A DNA stretch of 64,000 nt from Tridacna crocea (lineage: Eukaryota > Mollusca > Bivalvia > Cardiida > Cardiidae). The notes beneath the pieces are model-generated. The model was given only the letters and a program-made list of their open reading frames with translations. It was not told the DNA's origin and ran no database searches. Numbering within the stretch: the first letter of the stretch is position 1; the number at the start of each line of letters is the position of its first letter. The position numbers were made by a program, and so were the translations under genes. Below, piece by piece: positions 43,101 through 58,100 of the stretch. The stretch covers positions 27,171,231 to 27,235,230 of the forward strand of contig OX031060.1 in the NCBI GenBank assembly GCA_943736015.1, written 5' to 3'.

Positions 43101-46100
43101 AACTGCGTTCCACTGGTGCTCAAAAGAATTAACTCTAATAAAATCAAGGCCTCAACTCTAATCAAATCCTTACAACTGTGAATACTTTATACAAGCGAAG
43201 CTTCTTAAAAGATAGAGAACCATCATGTGTTGAGAAACTTACCAATGACAACTTTGTGTTGTTCTTTAGGAGTCAAGAATTTTGCACAGTCTATCTTTTC
43301 TTTGGGAGTTGTTGGTACAGCATTCAAACCATCTTTAGCCTGACCAAAATATTATGTCAATAATATATAAGTAAATAAGAGATAAATATTTAGATTTAAA
43401 CAGAAGTATGAGTTTACAAACAAGAATTAATACAACTACTAATATATCGTTTGTTTTTCTGTTCATGCAGATATAGATAAATCAGTGTAAGGAACAATAT
43501 ATGTATGTTGAATCATCATTAGGATATGACCTGGTCTCACACAGTTACAACAGCCTATCAAAATGTAAAAAAAATTTAATCTGCCAAACTGGAAATCAGT
43601 AATATGCTTATGCATTTAATATATAGCTTTAAGGATACACGACCACTAACAAAGATAATAGTGTAAATTCTATGGCTTTACAATTTTTCATTAGTTCATG
43701 CATGAATATTTAGGAAAGAACTATAAAAATGATACAGACATTCTTCATGCAGGAAAAAAATACCTAGATACATAAAAAAATCAAGGGCAATATTGCTAGA
43801 GTATTTCACACACAAAAAAAAAAGCAGAAATTGTAGATTGAACATCAGATGGCACATTCGTGATCTACACTGTTTGCAAAAGACTATCTGATCTGTATCA
43901 AACATTTTTCAAGTTGTGCTTAGCAGTCAAGGGACAACAGGTATACCTTTTTACTGTTTTTCATAAGAGATGAATGTTCAGCACAGTCTTACATAGTGGT
44001 AAAAGGAAGAAATCAACTTACACGCTGACTCAAAACCTGTGACTGGCTTTGACGTAAATCTTTGCTGCTAAGAAGTTTGAATTCAGAATTTGGAGGAGAA
44101 GGTGCTGTAATGATAAAAACATGACAAAAGGTGCCAAAAAACTGAAAACATGCAAAGTTGTGTGATTCAGTGAAATGTCATATTCATAATACACTAAATG
44201 TATCACAGAGCATTCTATTGTACAACATATGGTTTTAACATCATAAATGAGTCATGCATAAAGAACATTGCTTCTTGAAATGTAAATATCAAAGATGTTT
44301 TCAAAAGCAATCCTGCAAGACAAAAAAAAGTCAAGGACAATATTTATACAACAACATGCATAGCCCTTTACCGAAATAGTCCTGTGTTTTCATGACCCTG
44401 AGCTAGAAGATGTTTGAAAATATTTTGGGAAAAGGAATAAAAAAGCATGTCAGTTTTTCCCCTTTTCACAAATATCATCATTTCAGCCAAATGTAATAAG
44501 AAGTCTAACAACTCTTTGGTATAAAGCAAGTCCAAAATTTTGGTATATGGTAAGAAGTTAATTTTTAGTTCATAATCCAGATAAAAAGAAAATGCACCAA
44601 CATACATTCATCATTCATACATTTAAAACATAAACATTCTGACAAAAACAAATAACAATTATGACACACATACACAAACAATAAAAATGTATAAAAATGA
44701 TTTACAACTCAAACTCAACTATCAACTACTGCTAGGCATGACCCAAGGATCCTTTACAAACGTTTTAGATCAAGATTACACTGCACATTGTGTGATAAAG
44801 AGACATTTTTTCAAAATAAAGAAACTTTGAAAAAGAAACATTTAGATTTTTACTTTATGCTTGTAAGTTTCATTTAAGTTATTTAGAAAGATATGGATTC
44901 ATCCTTTGAATGCCTATCTGTGCTTTTGCACACAGTGTAAATAAGTATCAGAGTGAAAATCTCAGATCCACACTTTCCGATTCTTTTTTATACATTCTGA
45001 CAAAACAAGCATTCAAACTCGTGCAAGAATTTGCCAATACCAAGTCTATTGTAACTCAATATGAAGAATCTTTACGTATCACCACACAGAAAGGTGCTTT
45101 ATTTTTCTGCACCTGTATGTTATATCCTGGAATTTAAAACTGAATCAATATAAGATTTTGATGAATCTAAAAACTGAACATACTCTGTAAACTCTGTGGC
45201 ACATGACAAACCTTTACGCTTGTCCACACACAAGTATTTGCAGATAGAAAACCAGGGTAAAAAGTTACATTACTCACATCTTGGGTCAGGCTTTATTTCC
45301 TCTAATGCCAGCTTTCTTGGAAAAATTCCTGCTGCTGGTTTAATTCCTATATCAGTAGAGGTGTTTGTTGCCTTGAACTCTCTGCAATTAAAGTTGTGTT
45401 GTGTTTGTAGAATGTTAAACACTATTTTCAATGTAATTGTAGATATATCACGGTGTTCAGTGCACCTATCCATGCAGTTTCTTTTCCTACCATGTTTTGT
45501 AACCCCATCAAAGACACAAATAACCTTTTCACACAATATTTCCATAAATCTTCTCTATCAGGGTTCTTAAAATGCAGGATTGTGTGGTTAAGGCTTAATA
45601 CAAGCAAAATCTTCGAGTCAAAGAAGGATACTACATATTAACCCATTACCACACAATCCCTACTTTTGACGCCCCTGAGAAAGAAGCCTTTAGAAAAGAT
45701 TGTGGGAAAAGGAGAAAATGTTTTACAAGAGAAATTTCAATTTTTCAGTCACTTTTGTCATCTGCAAATGCTTTCAATTTGGACAATCCTAAAATTTTGT
45801 CGATTGGTAAAGGGTTAAGAGCAATTTCTCATTTTACAACAATGCTTTTAACAATGGTTGGTTGCAAGTTGAAAAATATCCACATGCCATAAAGGGTTTA
45901 TCAATCATCCTTACTTTGCTTTCTTCCTGTTCACACGATTTTCTTTCATCTCCCTCAGAAGTTGGACATAACTGTCTTTGTGTTTCCATTTTTTTACATC
46001 CTCATCATCTATAAAGGCATAGTCTGGATCTACATAGGTGTGCCTTTTCACATGGGTGAATATTGTCCTAAAATACACACACAAAAAAGACATTTAACCC

Positions 46101-49100
46101 TTTACTCATTTCTATGTATTGCCTTTGGAGCCTTTGGAAAACATTGTGGCAAAAGGTGAAATTGCTCGTCACAAGCAATTTCACCTTTTGTCACAATGTT
46201 TTCTTTGCTATCAAAAGGTGTCATATACACATAAGAACAGCTTCATCCTTGCTGTTATTTAGGGTTAATTAGAGACACCATAGAAATGTCTTATGGAGTA
46301 AAGGGTTAATGGCAGAAAAACGATGTTTCATTACAGGAAAATGACAAATGATTTTGAAAGAGACAGAAGACTGCCAAGGAGCAAAATTTCAAAGACAAGT
46401 ACATTATACTTGTAAAATTAGTGAATTTCATTCTGTGCTGAGAAGAGGAAATAAGAACTTACTGAAAAAAGTGGAGACCTAAATTACCGCCTTTCAGTTA
46501 CTTTTTTAGGAATAATGACCATGAAGTCATATCTATTTGAAATGATTCACCTATTCAACTGGTCACTTTCAGAACAACTAGACAGAATAATGTAAAATCA
46601 AAATGTAAACCTAAAAGTTATATCCCTGAAAAATGCAGTAGACACAATGCACACAACATGCCTAGGCCTGTGCATAGATACACACACCAAATCTGAGTTG
46701 TTTTGTACAATTATGTCCTAATCAGTAAGGCTGACATAAAACACAAATTTATGCTGGATATCATTCAATTAAACTCTTTACCAGAATGTGGAATTTCAGA
46801 CCCTTCAAGATTGAAAAGATTAGCAGATAAAATATTGAACACGGCTAGAATGATGGAAATTCATCTTTAGAAATAACAGAAAGTATTATGGCAAATGGAG
46901 AACACAGTGGTCACTGCCATTTTCTCCTTTTCCAACATTGGTTTCAAAAGCTGTCTTTCTCAGAGTAACTGAACCTTGGAGTTGTGAAGTAAAGGATGAA
47001 TGGTTTTACACCATTTTAAATACTGTGTACAATTCAGGTAAACTTTTGCGCAATATTATGGTATAGAGGCTCTCATATTTAGCTGACAAATCTTGGAACC
47101 CTCATGTTGATACTTTATTCCTTATGGTAAATAAACTTATTTAGAAAAGAAAAGCCTGTGATGTGTGCATATAAACAAGCCATCACCTCCAAACTATTTG
47201 TGCATGTTTATACCCATAGGTTGGTAACGGATCTATTATGCTGTTTTGTCTTAGTCCATACAGAATGGTTGCTAAGCAGCAAGCACAACGAACTTGTGAT
47301 CTTTTTACAACATCTGACCATACAAAGTCCCGGAAACTGTTTTATAAACAATATGTATATATGCATCTATCTTTATATGATTTCAGTTACAACTTTTGTT
47401 TGGTACAAAAAAAATCATCAACAGATGACTTTTTCCTCAATATGCAGCAGTTTCTTTTTGTGCTAGAAAGCAAATTCACTAATTTTCAGCATTTTCTCCC
47501 TTTGCTACAATAGTTTCACAAGTATTAAATTTTATTGGGACTGATTATCTAATTTTTATGTAGACAGTTCCAAAGTAGTCCGTTGCAACCTGTTTCTGGT
47601 CATAAGTTTGTAATCTTTTTCATAAAAATTTTATTAATAAATTTCATGAGTCCAGTATGTAGACAAATATACAAATAAATCTGCAATTTAACTCTTTACC
47701 AAACGACAAAATTTTAGACTGGTCCAAATTGAAAGCATTTGCAGACGACAAAATCAACATGACCCAGAAATTAAAATTTGTTTTGGGAAGGGTAGAAAAC
47801 ATTGTAGGAAAAGGAGAAAATGCTGGTTACCAGCATTTTCTCCTTTTCCTACAATGTTTTTAAAAGGATTTTTTCTCAGGGCCATTAAAAGTCGGGATTG
47901 TGTGGTAAAGGGTTAAACGTTTGCCAGCTGACAAAAAGTTTCACTCATCAATATTGAAAGCATTTTCATATGTCAAGTTTACATTTGACTCAAATGATAA
48001 GATTTGTCTGAGAAAGAGTAGAAAATATTGTGGGAAAAGGAAAAAATGCTGGTCACCAGCATTTTCTCCCTTCCCCACAATGTTTTTATAAGATTTCTAT
48101 GTCAGGGTTGCTTAAACTCGAGATTGTTTGATAAAGGGTTAAAAAACTATAATAAAAAGTTTGCCACTAAACAGCCATTTTGGTTTAGCCAATCAGCAGT
48201 TATGTTTCTTTCAAATGTAGAAAACCTTCAATAATAAGTATTTCAGAAGGGTTGATGAATACAAACCCTCTCAGCGATTATGTCTCTAAATGACACAAAA
48301 ATATATGAAGCATGCACTATGAAAAGAGAGCATAATGCATCTTTGGAAAGTATCGACTCAGGTCAGACTGCACAGTCCTTGCAGGCTGATCTGGTCCAAA
48401 ACCTTTTGCTCTTAGTCAATTTTCTGTATGCCAAAGTATCAAATTACCTCAGAATTCTGTTGAATAATACACAAAGTGGGTTTTATGGATCCACAATCAT
48501 GTGATGACTTCCTTGGTATCATGTATCACAGAGATGCATTAACCCATTACCACACAATCCCTTCTTTTGACGACCCTTATAAAGAAGCCTTTAGAAAACA
48601 TTGTGGGAAAAGGAGAAAATGCTGGTAACCAGCATTTTCACCTTTTCCCGCAATGTTTTCTACCCTTCACAAAACAAATTTCAAATTTTCAGTCACTTTT
48701 ATTTTATCGTCTGCAAATACTTTCGATTTGGACAAGCCTAAAATATTGTCGTTTGGTAATGAGTTAAGCTCCCTTTTGTCAGAACATGGCCTGTATTCAT
48801 GTATAATAATACATACTTGTATGTGTCTTGTCTCCCACTTGGCCTAATACTCAAAGATCTGTCATTTGGAAAAGCCACTTTAGACCTTAGGTCATCTTCA
48901 GTGGATGCAGTGGTGGCCTTGTGCAGTTTAGACTTGTTTCCACCTGCCACAGCGTTTCTGGGCTCGTCACTCAGTGAAGCAAAAGTTGTGTCAACAAACA
49001 TACCAACTTCATTACTGATGTAAGGTGTTATACCTAGAAAAATACAGAGTGTTTGAGTGTTATTACTTTGAAAAAATCGACTCTTTACAAGACCAGATGA

Positions 49101-52100
49101 TGTTAGACTCAAAAGGGAAGGAACTTGCTGACAGCAAATCAAATCCAGCTTATAGTAAAGGTGATTCAAATACTAGAATTTGTCTTTGAAGAAAAAAAAG
49201 CCCATGTTTGTGCAAACACTTGGCTATGGATGCATTTTCCAAAAAAAATATCTGCATAACTGTGTCAAAAATATTTTGAGGATTACCTGCCATGGTGGTA
49301 TGGTTTCCCCTTTTGATGGATAACAACTATAGCCTAAGTTTAAAGTAAAGCTCTCCAGTAATAACAAGAATTTGAGTAAATATTAGTTTTTGAATAACAA
49401 TGCAGATGGAGACAGGACTATGCTGATAATGCTATTTTCTGCTGAGCAAAAAAATAAAGTGCTGGAAACCAGCAGTTTCCCTTTTTCCCTGCAATGTTTT
49501 CAACTGCTTTTCATATTGGAACCATTAAACCACAGATATGTTTGGCAAAAGATTTAAGACTAATGATTAATGACATTTACCCTTTCCAACACAATCCTTT
49601 TTGAGTTTTAACGACCCTGTGGAAAAAGCCTTTAGAAAACATTGTGGAAACTGTTTTCTACTTAAATACAGACCAATTCCATCATTAAGACCATATTTAA
49701 GCCTTTAGCACACAGCGGAACTTAGACCTATCCAAATTGAAAGCATTTTCAGGTGATAAATTCGTTGTGGCTCAAATGATGCAATTTTTTCTTTGATAGA
49801 CAGAAAAACCTTGTGGAAAAAGGAGAAATTGCTGGTTACCAGCAATTTCTCCTTTTCCCACAAAGTTTTCAAAAGGCTTCTTACTCTGGGTTGTTAAAAG
49901 TAGTCATTGTGTGGTAAAGGGTTAATATGTCATCTGCCAATGCTTTGAATTTGGGCAAATCTACACTACTGTCATTTAGTAAAGAGTTAAGAAAAACACC
50001 AAACCTGGGTTATATTTGGGCTCCCTGTATTTTGTGATAGGATCACTTCTACCTATAAAGTGTAGGGGCATGGTATGTATTATCTGTAGATGGGCCAGTG
50101 TAGGATTTCTGTTGTCTGCCACATGACCTATAACATCTATCATCTGTTGAGGCTTGAAGAAACCTGGAAGGAACATTGATACAAATCATAGCAACATATG
50201 CTATGATACATTTTTCACTTGCAGAGTTATTCAGCAAACTGCTGTTGAAAACATTCTGGAAAAAGACTGATGACTGACTGACTGACTGACTGACTGACTG
50301 ATGAAGTGTTTCTCCTTCAGCCACATTGTTTCTCTATGTATTTAAGTGTGGGACCATTATGCTAAATATCAATCATTTCAATAGAATGCTGCTGAAATGA
50401 TCCACTTTAAATTTCTTGTATGTTAATCCTTTACCAAACAATCCCTGGTTTTCATGACCCCGAAGAAGCCTTTTGAAAAGATTGTGGGAAAAGGAGAAAA
50501 CACCAGCATTTTCTCCTTTTCCCACAATGTTTTCTACCCTTCTTAAATTTTTGAGGCATGTGAATTGGTCGTTCTTTCAATTTGGACAAGTCTACATTTT
50601 CCTTGTGTGGTAAAGAGTTATGTAATATTGTTGAGTAAAAAGTAGCCTCTCATCTTCACAGGTTGGGTTTACATGAAGGCATTGTTCCTGTACAGAAGAT
50701 TTTCATAGAGTTCTATTTTGGTGTTAAACACATCAACATCATTTCAATCACATCATGCAAAACAGTGTGCTTAACCATGCATTCCTGGTGTTTCAAAACA
50801 GCCAATTACATTACTAAACTGTACATGTGCACTGCACAAACAGTGAAGGTACAGCTGTAAAATAACCACATGATCAAATAAATTACTGAAATTTCAAAAC
50901 CAAACAAGCGATTTCTTTGAAATGATATCGCCCACTAAAAAGACCTCCCAGTCTGTCATTTTGCATCAAAAAAAAGAAAAAAAGGTCTTGGCAGAATGGG
51001 TTATTGTACACATGTATAAAGTTTCACAAAATTCTGTCCAATGGTATTGGAGATATTCACCAGGACAGACAGACAGACAAAAGGATGGCTGGTAGGACAG
51101 TCGGACGGATAATGCTAAAACTATATCCCTAAGCCTTCGATGGGGGGCTAATAAATTTCAATACAAACCTGCTTGATGTGGTGCGAATGAAAATATCACA
51201 TCTTGTGTTCCAAGTGGTTGAATCTTCCCATTGGGAGGATGAGCTATGAAATGAGCAATTCTCCTAAACTGAAATGTGACAGGCAAAACATCTGAACTGT
51301 TTTTCAGAGTACACAGAATATCAGCATGTTCACCGACCGGAACTTCACCAAAATTAAACTTTCTAGCTGGCGAGATATCTAGTAGGACAGGTAGGGCAGT
51401 TCCTGTAAGAGCTATTTCAACTGATCTGTCATTATCTGTGAATAGAGGGTTTAAAAAAAGATAGTAAATTGTTTTTTTCTGCAGTACAATTTGTTTTCAT
51501 CTTGTGACTTTATCTGAGCCTGCATTAACCAGTTATCTTAACCCTTTGCCAAACAATCCCTGGTTTTTATGGCCCTAAGATAGAAGCATTTTAAAAACAT
51601 TGTGGTGAAATGAGAAAATGTTGGCAAATAGATGTCTTACCCTTCTGGAAAAAAAATTCAATTTTTGCATTATGTTTATTTTGTCATCTGCAAGTGCTTT
51701 CAGTTTGGACCAGTGTAAAATGTGTCATTTCGTAAAGAGTTAACCCTTTACTCCATAGATACTCATTTCAACACATTGCTTGTAGGAGCCTTTGGAAAAC
51801 ATTGTGGCAAAAGGTGAAATTGCTTGTGACGAGCAATTTCACCTTTTGTCACAATGTTTTCTATGCTATCAAAAGGTGTCATTTGACCATAAGAAACGGC
51901 TTCATCCTTGCTGTTATTTAGGGTCAATTAGAGATGCCATAGGAATGCCTTATGGGGTAAAGGGTTAATTTCAATCCAAGTCTTATTCTAGTTTAAAAAT
52001 GTTACACAACTCCTGATTGGCTAAACCATTTGCATTAGTAAATTGGAAGTCATGTTACTTTCAAATTACAGAAAATTCGTCAGAATAGAGTTAAGAAAGT

Positions 52101-55100
52101 TCTTAAAAAAGGTTGGCGAATACAAACCCTATAAAATAATGTAATTATCTCCTCCTTAGATTTAATAACAGAAATCAACAAATAGTTGAACTTTATAGAC
52201 ATATTCTGACATTTAATACACTGTTAATACAATAAGTCAAGAGAAACTTAATTCAGTTTACAAAAGGTTGACTACTTTGAATACTTATCTACCTGACTTT
52301 TTTCATTATAAAGCAGACCACTTCTGAGGAATTGTTGCAAAAGAAGAAATTGTGGGAAATGAACATTTGAATCCTTTGATACTTTTTCACAGGATATAAT
52401 GTACAAACCTTGATTGATGTTCATTATCAGTCTACTTATAGATCAATTCTGACAATGTTTTCACAGTTTTCTACTGCAGTTTTTTTGGACAGTAAAATGG
52501 TGACCTATTTCTTACCTTTTCTTTTCATAACCTCAATCTTTGTTTGTCATTATTTCTTTCTTTCTCACCTAGATTGCATACTCTTTGGTTTCTTGAATAT
52601 TCATTTATAAGAAACAACAACATAAATAGAACAAACCTGGTCCGTCCACAGACTCCGTAGATCCAATGATCTGAAATTTCATGAACAGTGCAAAATCTTT
52701 CCTTGGTGGTGGAGCAACTTTATTCTTAAAACCTTTCTTTGAGGCATTCCATCTGTCAAAAGAAAAAAAAGGATAATTACAGGATAAGTTAAACCATTTC
52801 TATCTTTCAAACTATTCTACTGCTGACTAGCTGTTGAAAACAGAGTAGGAAAAAGATCAAATTGAAAACCTTGAGTGATTCTTGCAATGTTCACATATTT
52901 GTTCTATGCTATTTTTAAAGTTTATTTCAAAACCCCACAAAAACTTCAGACCCTTACGACAACCTTTAAAAGCATCATGGTAAGAGGTAACATTCATCAC
53001 TTGCAATAAGTGATGATTGATTTCTCCCTGCCAAAATGCCTCAAAAAGTGGTATTACTTTGGAAAAGATTTCAAGATATCTCATTTAGATATAGGATAAA
53101 ATATTGGATTCATTTGAACAGCCTTGAAGTGGTGGCAAATAATCAACCCTGTACCAAACAATCCTGTATGTTAACAATCTTTTAAGATATCACTCCTTAA
53201 AAAGCATAGTTGGCAAATGAAAAAGGTTTAGTATTTAGTATTTCCTTCTATTTCCACAATATTTTCCACCCTATCAGACAACCCCTACTGGTCAAGGCAT
53301 ACTCAGCTCTTTATCAAAAAACAAACCTTTAGACAATGCAGAATTGGAACTATTTAAAGATGACAAAGTGAATGTAGCTCAAACGATTGAACTTGTCATT
53401 GATATGGTAGAAAAAGTATTTTCTCCTTTTCTTACTATGTTTTCAAAAGCCTTTTTCTTCAGGGTTGTTAAAATTTTGGATTATGTGGTAAATGCTTAAT
53501 GCATGTAATGCTTTCAATTCAGACGCTTCTAAAAATTTCATTATATGGTAATTTTGTTATCAAAGACTGAGAAAAGGCCCAGGCATATAAAACATAGCAA
53601 ACAATACACTAGACATCTTAGAACTGTACAGTCGTCAGTCAGTCATAATAATCAACAGCATTTTTACCTTGGACTAAATCTGAAGAAGACTGGTATTTTT
53701 TCATAAGGCTGCAAAATTCCTTGATTAGGTATGGATGTCACAAGGGAGGTCACAACATTGGTATCTCCTTGTTTTCCTGAGTTGTCTCCTTGATCTGCCA
53801 AAGCTACTGTAGTGCTCTTTGTTAAATCTATTCCCTATTAATGTCAAACAATGATTATCTATTTTAGAACTGTGCTGCCTGTAAAACACTGCTACAATTT
53901 CTAGATCTGGTACAAGACCAAACAAAACCCTTGTTTGTATATGCAATGCTTGAATGATATTGACATTAATTCAACAACTTTTATCCATACTTTGTGGGTC
54001 TGACTTTTCACAATGTCCAAAGGTCATAAAAAGCCTTAACCCTTCCCCAAACAACAAATTTTAGACTCTTCCAAACTCAAAGAGCTTGCAGACTACAATT
54101 TCAAATTTGATAAAAATGGCAGAAAGTTCTACAAGTGGGTAGAAAACACTGTGGGACAAGGAGAAATTGTTTGTTATGAGCAATTTCTCCTTTTCAAAAG
54201 ACTTGTACTGCAAACACGTAAAAACAAGTGCTTGTTAAAAGTTAATACAAAAATACTTGAATTTAAAATTTAGGTCTTTCCAAATAACTGTTTTCAAATG
54301 GGAAAAATGTTCACATGATAAATTAAACATGACAGTATGTGTATTTATTTGCCCATCTCAAGCACCTGTTTCTGGTATTCAAAAGAAAATAATATTACTT
54401 AAGTAACTTTCAACGCTTTCTATTCTTATAAGTCATACTGACTAGAATCCTTGGTCCATGCTAAATATTTGTTTAACTAATCAGAGATTGTTTTACTTTG
54501 AAGTTGAGTAAATTCTCTGGAAATACACTATAGCTAAGAATGCCATTGAAAAATAAGGCAATTGAACTCAGTATCAAGTTAATATATTATAACTTTGACA
54601 TATGACAAATGAAATGATACAAACCATTTCTTGTGCGATAGCATCCTCATCAAGTATTGCTACAAAGTTGATGGCTTCTGGGCCGCTGTTGTACAACAGT
54701 GCACATTCTGTTTTGTCTGAACCGTAGTAGGCATCACCAAACTGTATACAACCGACACGCTCTTCATTCTCTATTGACAATATGTGTAACCCTTGATCAA
54801 CCACATTTGCTCGAACTTTTAGTATCTTTGCATCTTGTCCATCCATCTTTACCCTGGCACACACACATAACAAAATCATTTATTGAACTCTTTACCGGAT
54901 GCTAAAATTTTAGACTGTGCCAATTTGAAAGCATTTCCAGACAACAAAAGTGATTCAAAAATTGAAAATTGTTTTCAGAAAGGAAGAAAATATTGTTGGA
55001 AAAGGAGAAAATGCTGGTTACCAGCATTTTCTCCTTTTCCCACAATTTTTTTCAAAAAAGGCTTCTATTACAAATTCATGAAAACCAGGGATTATTTTCT

Positions 55101-58100
55101 AAAGAGTATATGATGTACTATGGCTGGCCTGAAAATATAACTAAATCTACCAACTACACACAAAGTAAATAAGAGCACTCCTTGCTAAGGTTAATGATGA
55201 GCCACAGTTGCTTGATTTACAGCAAAAAATTCATAAGTCCAAAAAAGAGGCAAAACTGTATCAAAATTACTTTGATGGTTACCTGCCCTGATTGTATGGC
55301 TTCCCTTTTGATTGCAGATGAGGACAGAGCTATGGCAATAGCTTGACATTTTCTTTGGAAAAAAAAGCCTAGCTAAAGATGATGTAGAATGTACAACTCT
55401 CATGAGAGTAATAGTGAATCTAAATCAGGTACAGAAAATGGTCAAACAATCCATCCCCCTACCATGGAAAGTTTGGGAGCACAATGTGTTAGTAGGGTCA
55501 GCGTTTTATTAAACTTCATATAAATGAGGCACCACTGTGTCTCTTATCACATCTGTTGCCATAGATTCTTTTTGTCTTAATATGTCTTCCGTTACTTTTA
55601 ACCCTTTATCAAACAACAAGATTTTAGACTCGTCCATACTGAAAGCATTTGAAGGCCTCAAAATTAATATGAGTTAAAAATTGAAGTTTCTTTTGGGTAG
55701 GATAGATAACATTGTGGGAAACTGGTTACCAATATTTTCTCGTTTTCCTACAATATTTTCAAAAGGCTTCTTTCTCAGGGTCTTGAAAATCAGGGATTGT
55801 TCAGTAAAAGATTAAAACACCATCCTAAAAGGGGAAATTGCTTGTATCAAAACAGTAATGGAATATAGGATCACTGCATTTGGACAAAAGTTTGAATTTT
55901 AAAGGTATTAATCAACCATCATACATACTTGACTGACTCCTCAATTTTTCCAGCTTCTTTGGTGACAAATTCAACCTGAAAGATTTGAAATTGTATTAAT
56001 TATCTAACACTATGTTGTACGTTATATTCTTTCCTACACAGTCTTGTCACATGAAAGATTTTCCAACACCTAAAGTCTCAACTAGACGTAATCAATGAAT
56101 TTACATTGAGTTTAAAATGACATCTCTGTAAGTTCATAACCCTTTTTCTACACAATCCCATGCTTTGATAACTCTGACGGAGAAGACCTTAAAAAACATT
56201 GTGGAAGAATAATAAAATGCTTGTTTTACCAGCACTTTCACCTTTTTCTCCAATTTTCTATCTATTTGAAGATAAGTCCAATCACCTTTGTCACATCTTA
56301 ATGTTGTCTGCAAAATGCTATCAATGGATGAGTATACAATTTCCTCATGCAGTAATGAGCTAAGCTATATCACCAACATTTCAAATATTCTTCTAATTCT
56401 TCATTCAAAAGTCAAACTTTGAGAAAAGTACAATTTGAAACTGTTGCTCAAAAAAAAAACTACCATGACTTGGTGTCAACACTCAGCTGCAGTTTGATTT
56501 GAAAACAGAATGATTTTCATTGAAAATTTTATGTTGAACATGGGGCCTAAATATTTCAAAAAATTTTTGTAGTGTACTCATCCCTGTAGTAAGGGTTCCT
56601 CTTTGATAGTTAAGTATAAATCTGAGTTTGAATTAATTCATTACAAAATTACCATATTTTAGGCTTGTCCAAATCGAAAGCATTTGCAGACGACAAAATA
56701 AAAGTGACTGAAAAGTTGAAATTTGTTTTGTCAAGGTTAGGAAACATTGTGGGAAAAGGAGAAAATGCTGGTTACTGGCATTTTCTCGTTTTCCCACATT
56801 GTTTTCCAAAGGCTTGTTTCTCATCAAAAGCAGGGATTGTGTAGTAATGGGTTAAAGTAATGACAGAGATATTATAAAATGTCAAGACTTTTGCACGACG
56901 ACAACACAGATGACAACAGGACTGTTACAATACTTCCATATTTTCTTTGAAAATGGCCAAACACATATAAATCTAGAAGGGACACAAAAATTTGTAACTG
57001 CATGCTGGGTTAAAGGCCCTGTCACACTCTAGCGTATAGAGCCAACGTATGAAGACCGTATCAAATATTTCGAAAAATTGTTTATATGCGCAACTTTTCA
57101 GCGTATGAGGTCAACTGCCAACTGTAACAAATCTTGGTGATGTTGCAGCACAGCAACCTCCATCTCTGAACTGCTGGTACAAACTGATACAGATTTGGAA
57201 ATGTGAGACTTTATATACCCCCACCCCCCAATACGCTGGAAATACGCATGTAATACGCATGGGACAAGTTTGCTGTACGCTCAGAACACGTTAGGCATAA
57301 GTTGAGTACGTTAGACTGTCGTTAAAACTACCATTATAACGTTAGCCATTCGTTAGACACACGTCAGACACACGTTCATTATACGCTCCTCTAACGCTAG
57401 GTTTCCTGACCCATTCAATTTCAACGTATGAGAAGCGTACTCGACTTATGAGTAACGTACCCTCAGCGTACCTCTAGCGTGTTCAGCGTATGAGGAACGT
57501 ATGATGAGCGTAAAATTCATACGTCGGCATACGCTGAAAATTTTTGTGCATGTTCAAGAAAGTTTTTGGCCGTCAACGTACATCAGCGTACACCGACGTG
57601 CCCCGGCGTACTAGAAACGTATTCCAGCGTACCCATAGCGTGTTTCAGCGTATGTCAGCGTATGCCCAAAAAGTCCATACGTTCCTCATACGCTTGCTCT
57701 TTACGCTAGAGTGTGACAGCGGCTTAACTTTCTTAAAGTACTCAATTATACATTCAATTTCAGACAAAATTTATTGAATGTCAGTCATGTATAGTTTATT
57801 TTTTTCAAAACTAGAAGTCTGAAACATGACAAAAAATAACTATAGGTAGTATAACTATAGGTAGTTGACATAATACAGTTGTACCTTTATCAATTGTACA
57901 CTTTTAGGAGGCACTGATCCACTTGTTGGCATGATTGCTATGGGATGGTCTCCAACATATTTTAGTTGAAATTCACCAGCTCTTGATCCATGATTTACCA
58001 GGGAGATTTCTCTGGCTATTGTTTTACTGTTAGCAACAACATTTCCAAAGTCAACTATGCTATCAACCTCCAGTATTGGTTTGGTTGGGTAACTGTACAT

